Shown one piece after another: positions 35,001-49,000 of a DNA stretch of 64,000 nt (the stretch's first letter is position 1; each line of letters starts with the position of its first letter). The DNA is from Cyanoderma ruficeps. Its lineage: Eukaryota > Chordata > Aves > Passeriformes > Timaliidae. The notes beneath the pieces are model-generated. The model did no database searches and was not told the DNA's origin. It saw only the letters and a list, made by a program, of their open reading frames with translations. The position numbers were made by a program, and so were the translations under genes. The DNA lies in contig VZDJ01000174.1 in NCBI GenBank assembly GCA_008694505.1, forward strand, positions 8,830,106 to 8,894,105. The letters are read 5' to 3'.

Positions 35001-38000
35001 GTACCGTCAATGTTTGCAGTGTTCAAAAATAGATAGGAAAGAAATATACACTGCAAATCTATCACGGCTCTTTGCTGGCAGCTAACTGCTAAATGCAGAT
35101 GATATTGCTACCCCTGAAAACCATTGAAATAGGATCCTATGTGCATAAATGTTGTGTAAAATGCATAGATATTTGGGGCAGATTTGAAATAATTTTTATT
35201 TTCTGAACAAAATTCTCAGGCATTTTTTAGATATCTGTTTTGGCTGACTTAAATCCACACTTACATTCTCTTTTTTCCTTTCAAATCTTATGTATAGCTT
35301 TACAAACCCTGCTTAGGAACATTGTGTGACAATCAGCAACAAAGAAATCAGTGTAGTTTGGAAGAACAATTACAACAATGATGGAAGACAGTTTAAGAAA
35401 TATTTTTCCTTATTTTTTTTCTGCTGCAGTTGAAATCATGGTGGTTTTATTTATATTTTCATATTTTTGTAAGACATTTGCATGGCGAATTTTCAAAAAT
35501 AGACTTTTCTATAATTGTGTACTTAATGAAAAATGGGCAGAGTAATGGACTTTGAGATACAGAACTGAAACTCAGAATAAAATGTAGTCTTATACACTGA
35601 AATTGCATGAATGCATAGCTGATTAAATTTTGGAAGGCTGTTAGTGGTTTGATGTAATTTTTATTTTTGGATGGTGAAACTCAGATGCTCTAAAGGAGTC
35701 TGAAGATGTTCTGAAAGGTCTCTTGATGCTCATGCTGATGAACACCCAAAGAAAACAATTCCCTCTGCATGTTGTTTACAGGCACTTATATTTATGTACG
35801 TACACAAATTTTATCTTCTACAAACATTAAAAATAGCTTTGTCTTTATCTTTGCTTGTCAGCAGCATCCATACATAAATATAGCACATCTCATAAAATTT
35901 GTTTTGCATCCACAATGAGCCTCTAATTAATTCTACATAATTCCATGACATTTATTATTAATAAGTATTAAAACAATTAAAAAAAAAAGAGTCATTCTCA
36001 GCATTATGACTCTGACCCAGCATGTCTAGGATGAAAGAATATACTGAGATGATAAATACATTTTTTGTTTTCTTGAGATAAAGATGAAACAAAGCTAAAT
36101 GAAATGAAACAAATTGTCACCAGGCTGCACTTTTAATAGGCAGTTCACTTTTCTGTTCATGTGATTTTTTGTTTAGTCACATAGGCACGACTGCACTGAT
36201 AGTGTAAAAAATACTTGCCAGTAACTGTGCTCAATTTTGAGAGTAGTGTGACCAGGTTTTTAAAAAATAGATATCTGCATATATTCATGGGCACTTTGGA
36301 TAGAAAATACTTGCAAGTTTAACCCCTGGTAGTTTCATGGCCCTCCCTTTTGAGCAGTGCAGAGGGAACCAGCCAGGCCTGCTGCCAGTCCTGGGAAAGG
36401 GAGCCTGGTGAGGTCTGTGTGTGAAAAGTTCACGATAAAAGCACAGACAGGGAAGAGGCAAAAGATCTGTTCTCTTTTCCTCCCCAGAAATCTGTTGGAA
36501 GTCTGTGGTGTGCAATGCTGGGAGCAACTGTGTGAATTTTTGTGTCCCTGTAGGTCTTCACCAAGTGAAAGGGACGTGGAGCTCTGCAGCTTCTGCCCAC
36601 TGCTTCTGCTCTGCCATGGCGAGAGCTGCTGCTTCCTCAGAGTTCCCTCCTGAGAAGGTACTGTAGCCACTCTGGACAGGATTAATATGGTACATTCTAT
36701 CAGTCACTGCTAAAACCCAGCTCCTTCTAGGATAAAACAGAGTAGCTCTGAACTGCAGGAACATGTAATAACCTGCGTCTTGACCCTTTCCCTTCTATGG
36801 GACTTGCAAGGCAACTCAATGCAAAAAGTAGCAATGAAGTGCAAAAAGATAAACTGATGGTTTACCTTGAACATTCCGGTCCAGTAGAAGCTGGAAAGTA
36901 AACCAGTACTAGCGGGGCCTGATTTAAAAGGTTTTAGTTTGTCTGATGCCAAAACAAAGTTTGTTTCTGACTGCCATCTGATGTTAGGGGAGCACATTTT
37001 CTGAAGGCTTTACTTCTCACCTGGGCAAACAAATAAGGATTCAAAATATTTTCTCCATCCAGGATACATCAGATGGGTTTAACTCATTCCAAAAATCTGT
37101 CTAGTCACACTAAAAGGCAGCTTAGCCTTTCTGAAAATCTGGCCATTTGTGCAGAATGGAGCACAGTGAGAGCCAAGGGCTCCTTTTTTCAAGTGGTGAT
37201 CATTTGTAATCTGTGCCCTATAACTGTCGATGTGGGCTACCATATATCTGATTTGTCCTGAAATGCTGTTTATAAACGGAAAGGAACTTCGCGCTTTGCC
37301 TGTTTGCCCAGGATTTCCTGACATTCAACAGCCTTTCTGGAACTGTAGTTGTGCAGCAGTTGCTGAATATTCACTGGTATGGGAGAAGCAGTGGCTGTGT
37401 TGCACTCCCATGTAGGATGTCTCCCACTGCACAGCAATCTGAGCAGGCACCGTGAGCCTTTGGATGGTGGAGCACACTTGGATTGCCTGCTGAGTCACTC
37501 TGCACATGAGATCACGCTGCTGTCTAGAAGCCATTTCTGTCCAACAATCCACACTGAGAATGGTTTACAGCAGTAGTAAGAGAAAATTTCCAAATGCTTT
37601 GCACACTTGAACTTCAGACAGTTTCTCATCCTCATTAAAGCTGGTGAGTGGGAGTGCACCAATCCTCTTCTGGCGTATGAGTGTTATTCTGACTGATACA
37701 GATGAGAGGGGTTTGGTGTAGCTTAATAGTTGTGCTTTGAAGAAATGTTTGGCTTATGCAGTTAAAAAGAAAAAATTGTTTTGGGTTGTAAAGGCCTAAA
37801 GGGCATAATCTGCACTATCTGATCCATTTGCCTTATGAGCTACTACATTGAAGCACAAAACAGCCACTTGATTACTTAAGCACCTGAAGAGGAGGAGAGG
37901 CAGGGGCTGGAGGAGAGGGGAGCAAACAATCCCTGGCCAAAGCTTTCACCACAGAAGTTTCATTGTTTTAATTTAGAAATAGTCACACACACAAAAGTTG

Positions 38001-38429
38001 CCTTTTTTTTTTTTTCCAGCATTTCCATTAGCACATTTAAATCACAGTTGTTGGAAAACTTGGTACAGGTAAAAATACACTTTCCATAAGCTCTTGGAGA
38101 ACAGTAAAGGAAGTAAAATAAGTAACAAAACCCTTTTTCCTGATTCCCCTCCACCCCTCTTCAGCAAAGTCACCTAAAAATGAGAGGATTAACTATTACC
38201 AGTCAATAGGAGGCACTTTTGAAAGAGGAAGCATTGCTATCCAGATTTGAGGGAAATGAAGCGTTTATTGGAACAGAAATATACTCTTTGTTCACGTTAC
38301 TTCATTGAATTGTGTATTCTCTTCTAAAAGCATGAAAAGGAATTGAAGAAAATGTTTCATGCCCCTCTTTCTTTTACCACTCGTCTTTTGTCTTCCTGTT
38401 TTACCTCCTTTTCTGTGTCCACCTTTCTC
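35001..38429. other. unique noncoding stretch
   Basis: No exon or repeat family recognised. Opposed open frames of about 100 codons near 36.3-36.7 kb lie in slightly GC-richer DNA and show no domain. A run of 15 or more T is at about 38005-38019. Confidence 0.5.
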
Positions 38430-38770
38430 ATCAAATTACTAGCTAATGCTTTGCTAATTAATGCCAGCTTAATTTAATGTTTAATGACGCTCTGCCTGTG
38501 TGGGGAGTTTGATTTCTTTTTGTGATTCTGGCCTGACCATTGAGATTAGCAGCATCTGTACAAAGCTGCAGAGTCCCTTGGGGCACTGAGCAACACTTTT
38601 TTTTCCCTTCTTTTTGTCCCTTTTTCTTTTTCTTTCCCCAAAATCAAAGTGACTGGCATGAAGGGTTAGCCGAAAGTATCTCTTCATAAAGTTGACTGCA
38701 AATGCTTTGCAGCTTTTGGAATTAGCTGACATTTACTCACTTTCTTGTAGATTATTAAAGATGATGGAGT
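38430..38770. promoter_or_regulatory. candidate regulatory element
   Basis: Homeodomain-type sites cluster at the left: ATTACTAGCTAATGC, TTGCTAATTAATGCC, GCTTAATTTAATG, GTTTAATGACG. A pyrimidine-rich stretch (about 38597-38640) and further TAGCTGACATTTAC, GATTATTAAAGATG follow. Density of TAAT cores is higher than in neighbouring DNA. This is suggestive, not proof, of an enhancer. Confidence 0.33.
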
Positions 38771-39724
38771 TAAGTACATCATTATTGTAATACAGTTGCA
38801 AATTGATCTGGAAAAACTATTTTTAAGAAAAATATTGACAATTTTGTGAAATCTCATCTATCAATATTCTATAAGCATTTATATAATTATACCTGTCACA
38901 AATATTGCATATGAATATATTTCAAACTGTAAGCTGTTTACAGTTTTCAGAGGCTTTTCTTAAGTATTCAAAATTTTTATGCCACTAGCCATCTAGATCA
39001 CATGATGCTCTTTCTGTTCCACTCTGGTTACATAGCTCAAAACTAAGGAGTGGTGACTGACAAATTTTAAATGTCACTGCTGAAAGAGTTGGCTTTACCA
39101 GACCTGTCCAGAGAAGCTGGGCTCTGGTGAGCTGGTGTCTGAGGCAACCAGGTAACTACAAAGCAAATCCACACAGGCTCATGGTGGCTAAAAAGAGCAG
39201 TGCTGCAGGCCTTGCTTGGCTCATAAACATGCACTCGCTGGTGTGTTAGACTTCAGGGTTTGTTGTTTCCAATTGTATTAGTTCTTTCGTGTATTTGTTT
39301 TTTTCTGGTGGGATTGGAAAAGAAGTGTCACTTTCAGATGTGTGATGAACTTGTCCATCATAGTCTTAATGACTTTATGACTCCTCCTGCAATGGTAATT
39401 AAGTTTATCCCCTGCTGGCACCATCCTGCATCATTTGGATGAATACAGAAAATTAAGGAACATCCTCATAGTTTACCTGTGAGATTATGCATTGAAGCAG
39501 AAAACTTATTTAGGACACAGTTGAATTTTGGGGCTTATTTTCATTTCAGAAGACTTGCAACATGATTGTGTCTTTTTGCATGGTAACATGCAGGAGTAGG
39601 ATGCAGATTAGATGTTTAAGGGAAACTAAGAAAGTACACATACTTTCAGACACATATATGCCTCTCATACGACTTTCACCCATTGCTTCATACAACCACT
39701 ATTTACATTTGGAGCTAGTGGTTT
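38771..39724. other. unique AT-rich noncoding stretch
   Basis: Nothing recognisable apart from T-rich runs. Confidence 0.5.
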
Positions 39725-39890
39725 CTTAAATGCTCAGAGCTCACAATTGAGCCCAGATTTCCAAAAGTGCTTGGCACCCAGCAGTTCTCACTGAGACATT
39801 TTTATGGCCAGATAATCAAAATTGCTCAGCATGGTGGAAGCTAGGGAGTTTTGAAAATCTAGCCACTTATTTTAATGCCCAAATGGAGGC
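39725..39890 (+). repeat. ancient interspersed repeat, family not named
   Basis: The segment AGATTTCCAAAAGTGCTTGG, CACCCAGCAGTTCTCACTGA, GCCAGATAATCAAAATTGCT and TTTTGAAAATCTAGCCACTT resembles a repeat I know as widespread in birds and turtles, in which a CACCCAGCAGCTCCCATTGA-like phrase and a TTTGAAAATCTGGCC-like phrase recur. I cannot name the family with certainty. The two halves are partly self-similar (AGTGCTTGGCACC and ATTGCTCAGCATG). Confidence 0.4.
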
Positions 39891-40149
39891 TGGGTTCTTC
39901 AGGAAAGCTGGTTCATATATTACAGTTCCAATGACTCTGTATTAATCCTGTAAGCACTTTTTTTTCTCTTATGGGCATACAGTCTATCATGTATGTTCCC
40001 ACTAAAGACTTTCCCACTTATTCTTCCATATAAATTGTAATTACATTAGTTTCATTGAATTTCGGAAGTGTTGGTACCATACAAATGAAGGAAAAACTTC
40101 AAATGAAAATCAGATCCAGTAATTACAGGATTTTTCTACAAGCATTTTT
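39891..40149. other. unique noncoding stretch
   Basis: AT-rich and featureless. Confidence 0.5.
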
Positions 40150-40470
40150 CTTTTCAGGCTTGACTTGGAAATGAAATAAAGACAAGAGACGCCCATTTCC
40201 AGGCTAGGAAGCAAACAAAACCAAATTGTAGAGGGTGAGAGTTGCTTAGCTGAGCTGCTTTTTATAAAGCACTTTGACAGCTGAAAAGAAAAACATTGAG
40301 GTAACTTGTAAAGTGAATAACTTCAGCTATTACATTTGCAATTTTCCGCTCAGTGTTCCCCGTCCTACTGCGCAGAGAAACTTGGTAGGACATAATACCC
40401 CAGCAATAACAGTCTGCTTTGACTCTGCAGACATTAACTAGCTCACCTCACACCCCTTCAAGGTAAGGAA
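40150..40470. promoter_or_regulatory. candidate regulatory element
   Basis: Contains AATGAAATAAAGAC, a TTTATAAAGC site, CTTTGACAGCTG (an overlap of TCF-like and E-box/MEIS-like motifs), and retained CpGs (GACGCC, TCCGCT, CCCCGTCC, TGCGCAG). Ends with CATTAACTAGC. No open frame of protein character. Inference from texture. Confidence 0.28.
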
Positions 40471-43400
40471 ATGGTGTGATTGCCACCTTGCCTCTGGCAC
40501 AGCAAACACTCTAGCTAAAGTTGAGGTTTGCCAAGAGAACTGCTGGCTGTGTTGTTCCTCTCTCATTTCTTCTCACAGTTGCAGAACCACCTCAGTGCCC
40601 CCAGAGATGTACTTTCTCTGCACCATTCCACGCACCTGATCCTTATCAACAACTGTGCTGTTCTGTTTGTGACAATAAATGATTATTATGAATATTTTGT
40701 GATGGCTGTGGTATTTAACAGCTGCCCACAAAAGGTTTGTTTTAGTCAGGTATTTGTATTTGTTAGACATAAAGGGCAATTCCTGTACTTTGCAGAATTT
40801 CAAAAAAGTGCAAGTAATAACAGTCTCCATACCTCATAAAGTCATTTGGAAGAAGGCTTAAGGAGGGTCAGAATGTCTCCTGTGCTCCAGGAGGGGCACC
40901 TGGACGCAGAGTCAGCAGAAGCCATGACTGAGACAAACAAAAGTGGGGGATTTTGTGGGACCTGTGTTATGTGAGTGAACCTCCTTGTTCCTCACACTGG
41001 CTTCAAGGAGCTCAGCATCCCTGTAGGAGCTGACCTGGCACCTGGAAGTGTTGTAGAACTCAGCTTCAGTTTCTGAGCGATCCAATCTCTATGAGTGAAG
41101 GAAAACATTGCAAGGCTGGGTGTTCCAGGTGAGGACTGGTTCTCTCTCCACATGCTGCCCGCTGAGGAGGTGTATTTTCAGTAGCACTGTTATCATACCA
41201 GAACAGTGCCTTAAATTGCCTCCTCTGAGTAAAACCAGCTTCCAGTGCATTCACCTGCAGGTTTTGTTCTCACAACTCCTGTTGAACACCATGGCTCCTT
41301 GCTATCTCCCATCTGGAAACTGACCCTTTCTTTTGCTAAAGGTTGAGCAGAGCTAGCTTTTCAAGGTCAGCCAGGTCATTTTCCCCAGGCTCCATATACT
41401 GCTCCCAAGAGCAACACATGAGTTTGAGTCTCATCAAAAGTCAGCAGATGGAAGCCCAGGTCTTCGATATATAATCAGGTACCTGTCTCTTACTGATTTC
41501 AGTAGAGATGGATATATAAATATCTTTAATATATTGGACTATGGCATGTCTGAATTAATAGTTAGTGAGGTTTCAACCATCCCCTCAGACCCAATTTTCC
41601 TTGCTATATGCACTCTATGCCCCTTAGCTTAGCCACCAGCCCTTCCCTTACGGAGCCTGAAATTCACTGTGGAATTTCTGTTTACAGGGTTTGGTTAACA
41701 TTTTTATGGGAAAGCACTGACCTTGGGATCATCCTATTCCTCTCTATTCTTAAAAACATATTTGTCTACTATCCTCTCTCAACTGCTTGTACACAGTAAA
41801 CTCAGGGTACAGGCCCAGGGAGAGGTGGCTTGTTTGCAAACCTATATCCAAAAGGACTCCATTTAGCTAATGGTAACCAATAATGTAAGTAACTGCAGGG
41901 AAGAGACAGGTAAAAAGTGACTTGTGTGGTGTGGGCTGATGAATTCAAAAAGGAATTTGTCTTTTAATTACTTTGCTGCTTTTGAAAATGTGTGCGTAAG
42001 CCTTTCCTTCAGACAAAGGGAACTTAAGCTTTCAGACAAAGAGATCTCTGACTCACTTGAGGCGTTATGACACCAACTGCTTGCAAGTTCATTCTGCTGC
42101 TGGATCTGCTTCCTTAAACGTCTTGTTAAGAAACCCTTGCCAAAAATCGTATTTGAGGCTGGCTTAACATGGTGGTAAATGAACTCTTTCATCCGCTTTC
42201 ATCTAGCAACAAGTGATAGCTTAAAAGAAGGGTGCTGAAAAGGACAAAATAAGTGCTATGCCTGTACACTTATTTTCAAGAGCATTACTGGTAGTGGCTG
42301 TCACAAAAATATTTTAGAATCCCTTGTGCTGTTTGCTATGGGATGTCCAGAACCAGTATTCATGTCTGCATAATTTGTGACAGCATCTGATGTTCTGAAT
42401 AACAGGGATGACAGTAGTCTCCAGGTCTCCATCCCTCCCTCTGTACAAAAGAAAAACCCTAAACCAAACAGTGTTGTTTATTTGACAGGTAAACACATTG
42501 ATGACTGGCAATTGTTGTCATTAAAAGACCTCAAACAGTGGCTACTTCTTTGCGGGGTCATTAAAAATCCACTGGCAACTGCATGCAGATTAAATTTACA
42601 GCTTGAGCTTTTGCTCTTGTTCTCTGCCTCCTTTTGCCTTTATAATTTCCACAGGAGAATTACTCACTGTCTTATCTAAGGTGTTTAATTCCCTGGTGGG
42701 GAAAAGCACAGGCAACAGCTGCTGGTGGGAAGAGTAGTACAGTGTCATTGTCCACCTTAATGCATTTATTTCCAGCTCCTCTTGCGTTGTTGTACTGTCT
42801 TCTGACATCTTTTCCTACTACTAGAAGAAGACAAAGTTAGGTTACAAGATTGCAGCTGAAGCCCCAAGCTCAGATCTTTCAGTGTATAACTTTCATGTAA
42901 TTTCAGTCAAGAATCTGTCTTGTGTATAGGTTCATGCAGTGTTCAGCCTGCAAACTGGATGATTTAATTGCCCTGCAGGGTATGCAAACCAAATAAAATT
43001 AAGTCCACGTGAGCTACTGTCATCTCTTTTGGCTTGACAAGAAAAAGTGATGTTAGTTCTGCATCTGCCTTAGTGTTATTAAATCTTTCAGTACTTTGGG
43101 TGTGTCATACTTTGGAATTTCATTAAAACCTTATCATTAACTAAAAGGTCATATTGCTGGTCTTGATCATGGTAGAGAAGAGCCTGAAAGTGTGTTCCCT
43201 AAGTATGGTAATGACTGAAAAAAGAGAAGGTGGATAAAAATAGTCCCCACTTTGTTCTTTTGGAATCCAAAAGTACTGTTTGCTCCTCATTTATTTTACT
43301 CTTTGTTTTTAAGATCTGTGACTGGCTTTCAAAGTCATGCAATTGTGAAATTACACATCAGTTTTGCAGATATGGGATGGGGCAGTTCTAAATTCTCTAG

Positions 43401-45095
43401 ATGCTTAAATTTGAGTAGACTCAAGCTGGGGAGCTCCTGAGTTAGTGACGGAAAGTGCCACGTTGACTGAAAGGTTCATTCTGGGAGATTTGTGCTGTGG
43501 AGGGTGTAGACATTTCTTGGCATTTGAGGCAGTGTGTGCAAACCAGGGTAGCCATGCCTGTAAGATTGTATCACTGCAGGTATTCCCTTTCTGCTGGGCA
43601 TCACTGGGGATGCCTTGGATTTGGTAATTCACAGAAGAAAAGACTGTCTTTGCTCTCTGTGCCACGCTGTTTATAAGCCCAGAATCAAGCCTTGTAAAAT
43701 GAATCCTTTCTCCTGTGTTGCAAACACACCAGGGCCGCCTTCTGCCTCCCTTTCCAAGTAACATCCCAGGCCACACTGCCCTGGCAGAGCCTGCCTAAGC
43801 CTTTTGTTTCAGCAAAATGCACACCTGCCAAAGACAACATGAAGCTTTACCAGCCAGTGTTTCTCCAAACAGTGCTCTTGCCCTCCCACATCCTAGCCAA
43901 AGAATGCTTGTGTGTTGCTGCCAATTTCTGCCAACGGATACAAGCAGTGGGGAATACAGGAACTGCCACTAAGTCTCCAGAAGAACAAGGCTTGACGTAT
44001 TTTGGCCAAAAAGAAATCCATAATCCTTAAGAAACAAAGATTGCATTTCATGGAAATCAGTTTAATGGGAATGGAATGGCAGGGAGATGTAATCCATATT
44101 CAATGGGATGTATATAAAGTAAGCGAAAACAGTTTCTTAGCAGAAGGCAGGTCTATGATCTTAGTCCCATTAGGATACCTCTGGAATGTTGCCTGTTTCG
44201 GCAGTGGAGTTGCAGTGGATTTTCGTGAGACTGACACCAGCATCTGGCTCACAGGAGCAGCTCATCTGACCTGATCCACTGGTAGCTGAGGTTGCTGTGT
44301 ACCTCACTGGGAACATGTCTAGATTTTCAGATAGTGTATTTCCAACCACAGCATCTTTTCCAAATTCTCTGTTACTGAGGGGAATCAGCATCTGCTTTAA
44401 GGGTATTTAATGACTCTTCAAATGGGAACAGTTCACTGGCAAGGCAACAATATCTTACAAGAAATAACAGATCTGCTGAAGAGTATGAAAGATTTTCTTG
44501 TTCTGTAACTTGGAAATTTCTTCGCTGCTCAGGATTCTCTGGGTGGAAATAACATCCAATCTAATTGTTACTTTCTCTTTGTTCCCTCAGACTATGGATT
44601 GTGGAGTGTCTCTTAAGCTTGAGCTTTTTTTTCTATTTAAGAATATTCTTTCTGTCACAGCTTCTATATTCAGTAAATGGGCATAAGCAGAAGAACACCC
44701 ACAATTTAAAACGCTGGGTGAGGGAATGATAACTATGTGGTTGTTTTATTGTGTCCTAGTCATTTTTCAAACTACTACATAATCCTTAGTGGAAACTCCA
44801 AATGAATTTGTTTGTTTAATTAATAGGCTAGCTCCCTAGCAGGTATGATTTGTTGTTAATGGAGCTATAATAAGGCTATGTTGATTTGTACCGTGGATCC
44901 AACTCTTTGAAGCAAAGAACTATAAAGTATTGAGTATTCTCTGTGGGTGTGCAGAATTAAATACTGTCCATAGGGTGTGTGTGTATACATATGTTAGAAT
45001 TTATGTTTTTGGATCCCTAACTTTCTTTGTGGTATGTTATAAAGAGAAGGTGTGGGAAATTCCCTTCTTACCTCACCTCTTAGTGCTCACCAGTT
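40471..45095. other. unique noncoding stretch
   Basis: No exon, RNA gene or repeat family recognised in 4.6 kb. Open frames of 60-123 codons occur on both strands, some overlapping each other, and none has splice or domain support. An ACAGTAGTCT string at 42411-42420 recalls miR-199 but has no hairpin. Confidence 0.45.
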
Positions 45096-45160
45096 NNNNN
45101 NNNNNNNNNNNNNNNNNNNNNNNNNNNNNNNNNNNNNNNNNNNNNNNNNNNNNNNNNNNN
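45096..45160. other. assembly gap, 65 N
   Basis: Sixty-five consecutive N, bounded on the right by a run of seven T. The size is not a round placeholder, so it is probably an estimated gap closed over simple sequence. An open frame computed across it is meaningless. Confidence 0.99.
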
Positions 45161-45839
45161 TTTTTTTCCCCTAAATGGTTAAAAAATATCACTTTAGGTT
45201 TCTCATTGTCAAGGTTTTATTTCAGCCACCAGAGAGAACAGGCACATTTAGTAACAAAGACGTTCAGCTCCCTTGGCCATAATGTTCCTGGGCTTTAGAG
45301 TAATTTAAAGCAGTCTGGGTCTACGACTTGAAAACTTGAATTCAAGGGTCGAATACAAAACAGGTAATAAGCAGAAGGCACAGAACTGTACTACTTTATT
45401 CTTCACAGCATGATGACCTTGGTTGAGCTTTACATCCTTTATATTGCCCAATGGAAAGTTTGATAAACTGAACGGCAGGGAGAGGGTTGTGGTACAGAAG
45501 TTCCTGTATATTTGTATGTTGGATGAGAAGATCCTGCAGTTTTTCAGATCTACACAGGGTGTCTACATTTAGGAAGAGTCAACAGCACTCCAATTTTGGA
45601 GACCTCCTTGGTCTCTAAATAGGTGAAGTTCTTAAAAATTATTTTTGTACCTAAATTGAAAGCAACTTGAACTAGGCTTTGACAGTTACTGGTTTCAATG
45701 ACCACGGGAAGGGGAGAGGAGATGAAGTAGATGCTCAGTTGTTTGTTCTTAGAAAAGACACTCTGGTGTTGGTATAATCAGCAGAACACTTGGCCTTCCC
45801 TTCCCCCTGCATCAGGACCACTGTTCCTTTGCACAGCTT
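45161..45839. other. unique noncoding stretch
   Basis: Nothing recognisable after the gap-side T run. Confidence 0.5.
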
Positions 45840-46030
45840 TTATATAGAGCACAAGGACCAATAAATAACAACAGAGCCTATAAATAAATACAGCTGTGAG
45901 CCGACAAAGGCTTCTGACAAATGATGTTTATTGAATTTCTCACGTGTGGTCCAGTTTGAATCCAACCGTGGGGCTGGCTGTGGTTTTGAAACTATGTTTT
46001 GTGCCCAAGTTTGGGATTGCCCTCTGTTGG
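45840..46030. promoter_or_regulatory. candidate regulatory element
   Basis: CAATAAATAACAACAG, CTATAAATAAATACAGCTG and GATGTTTATTGAATTTC provide forkhead-like and homeodomain-like sites close together, with CACGTG at about 45941 (a palindromic E-box) and retained CpGs (GAGCCGAC, AACCGTGG). The section from about 45862 to 45960 is high-complexity unique DNA. I infer an enhancer-like element. Confidence 0.33.
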
Positions 46031-49000
46031 ACTAAGGAGATCTCTGGCTGAGGGAAGGAGAGGAATGGGTGAAAACAAGAGTTTTTTTCTGTGAAACTAG
46101 GCTCAAGCTATTAACCCTAGACAAATCAACCCAAAGTCTGCTGATTGTTTACATGAGAGGGTTTTTGAGCAAAAGCAATGTCACTGCAAAGTGCTGGTTC
46201 AGATAGTACACCCCCACCCCACCCCAACAATTCTACCTGATGTCATTGTCCTAGAAATGCAGTAATCCATACCTAGAGTTAAGTTCATTTTATGGTAGCC
46301 TTCAAAATTGTAGTCAGGTATGTTTGTAGGTGTGGGGTATTATGGGAGGTGGTGTATGGACAAGAGAACAGAAAGCCCCAGCCCCAAAGAGCTTGAAGTC
46401 TCCCACTTGAGCAGAAGTTCCAGATCTGCTGGGTGCATGGAGTTCACTGGATCTCACCCATAGCCACCATGGGAGCTCTAGTCAGGTAAATTGACAAAGC
46501 ATTAATTACTTCTAAGGAGAGCTAATGAGGCAATAAACCACAAGGGTGAAACTCAAATGGTTTATGGTACCATTAGTAGACTGAAATGGAATTATAATGA
46601 GAACAGGGCAAACGATTCATAGTCCACAATTTATCCAATGGATTTAGTGCTTGTTTCTGTTCATGAATTATGCACAAGTAGGCATATTTTAGGAATGTAT
46701 TCATTGTTTTCAATTGCTCAGCAACCACTTTATATGGAGAAATTTCTGCCAATATGAGTAGCCTTGTACAGTTTGCATCTGGTTTCTCTTTGCTTGGGGG
46801 ATTTGTGTATATATTTGTGCTCTGTAGTGGGTCACTGAAATACTACGGTGTTTCTACTTCCTGGAATGTTATAGAAAAACATGTTAATTGTACTGGGATA
46901 TGTAGCAGTTACCTAAATGTGCAGGAAAACCCTTTTTTGATCTTCAGAGACGAGTTTTTTTTTGCTTGAGGATCAGTCCTTCTGTAAATGGCTCAGTAGT
47001 AGGGCAAGACTTGCTCAATCCCCTAAAATGAATAAAATTTGTGTGTCCAAATAAAAGTGTGGTTCAGAAATAATGAAACATGCTCAGGAAGGCTTCATGC
47101 CACTGCTTAGATCTTGACTTAAGTGCAGAATAATTCAAACATTTGTTGAGTGACAGTCTTATCTTGGGCTTTGAGGTGGTGTGGGGTTGAGCTCATAAAA
47201 TTCCTCTTGGAGCTCTTCCAGTTTGCACAAAGTACTTGTATAATATAAAGGATGATCCTCTGTTGTGGGATATCTTTCCTGTCTGCTATCATTCACTTGG
47301 ATTTATACAGGGAAACAAGCTTGCTGAGAGGGCTCTAATGTTTGGAAGTTACTGTGTACACTCTTAGATGCTCCTCGTCCTTACATGATGTGTTTGTGTG
47401 TCCATCTGGCTGTGCATGTACTAGTGTGTCACAGGCTCTATTGGTGCCATCCAACTCCCTCACAGATCAAAAACTATGGGGGTACTCAGGAGTGTCCAGT
47501 CCACTATCCAGTGAGATGTTCTGGTGTGTTGGACTCTCAGTCAAAATGTCTTGGGGGCCAGTCTTCTTTCTGTTACACAGCCCTGTTCTCTTCTATGGAG
47601 AACCTATTCCGAAGAGACAGAATTAAACCACGAACTTTTATCTTCTCACATTGCTGTATCCTCTAGCCTGGTGATCAAGCATTTGCTTCTCCTCTCAGGT
47701 GATTGACAAGCTTAGTTTCTTGGAGTGGGGATGCTCTGTGCTGCCCAGTTGTCGCCCGTCTCCATGTTTGTCTTCCTGAATAAATCACACATTCTCCTTT
47801 TTGTATGACATGTTTAGCCCCATGATTTAAGAGCTTCAACATATAGCTCTTGTTTGTTCTTACATTTGTTAATATCTAACCATGAATTATCCACAAATGG
47901 GCTAATTAGGCATTACCCACATATTATACACCAACCAAAGAGTGAGAACTTTCACAGACATCCATGTACTTAGTAACTTCTTGGAATATCCCTGGGCTAG
48001 GGATGTCTGCATGTATTAGGGAAGTTCTTGCAAATCCTGGCCTACAGCGTAGTTGAAGCATAGCTCAAAAATCAAAACAAGTCATACATGGAACAAATGC
48101 CTTGTAGAGAAAAAGGTCAGGATCCCAAATGATTCAAATGGTGAAATATGGATCAGGAATTTGGTGACAACTTATCCTTTCAGAGAGGACAATATTATTT
48201 GAGCTGATTTTTAGTTTTCATGTAACACTTTGAATTAAGCTCACATAGAATGAAATGGAAATAGAAAAACTATCCACGTCCTGTGGGATTGTTTTGTGAA
48301 TTCTAATATTGTGACTTTATTAGAATAGAGACAGACTTTGTAACAACTTGTGTTTATACTCTGGGTACCTGTTGACACTATTCTGCCACAGTAGGTTAAG
48401 ATTTCTGTTAGTGCAGCAATGATGAAAATCGTCAGTGTAGAGGAGAAATTAACAGAAACTCAAGGAAAGAGTCCTGGAGGTGGCCAACGCAGAGATTGAG
48501 GCAAATACCACAGAACCAGGATTAGATGATGCTGATGCCAGAAGTGTTCAGTAACATCAGCAGTCATTCTCTGGTGTTCTTAAGTGAACTGTGTGTCAGA
48601 CTAATTGAGGTGCTGTTGGTTGACCATGGTGAGCCTGGCTGGTTCTGTCTGTCTTTTGCTGTCTCTCCAACAACTCAGCAGCACCTCTTCAGTCTACCCC
48701 CCTCCTGAAACATGTTCTCAGGTAGCTGATACCTGCTGGTCCTCAGAATGACATTGTAAAATCCAGTCTGTAGTAGTGCCCCTGAGGCTTTAAGATTTCT
48801 ACTGTCCAGATCCCCACCAACAGTGTTGTATGGTCTGTCCCCCACTTTGAACTTTCTGTACCTTGCTTTGTACGTGGCCCAGCAAAATGCAGCTCCAACT
48901 CTGAGTCACTGTACAGTAAAATAACAAAGTTGTTGTTTAGATGTTTGAATTAAAAAGATTGTGGAGCCTGTTTCTACCAAATTACCTTCCTATCAAATAT

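Noticed and set aside
42411..42420. miR-199-like ACAGTAGTCT seed region
   Set aside because: Only ten bases agree, and no complementary arm lies within hairpin distance.
44930..45298. 122-codon open frame
   Set aside because: It is computed across the 65-base N gap and its middle is unknown.
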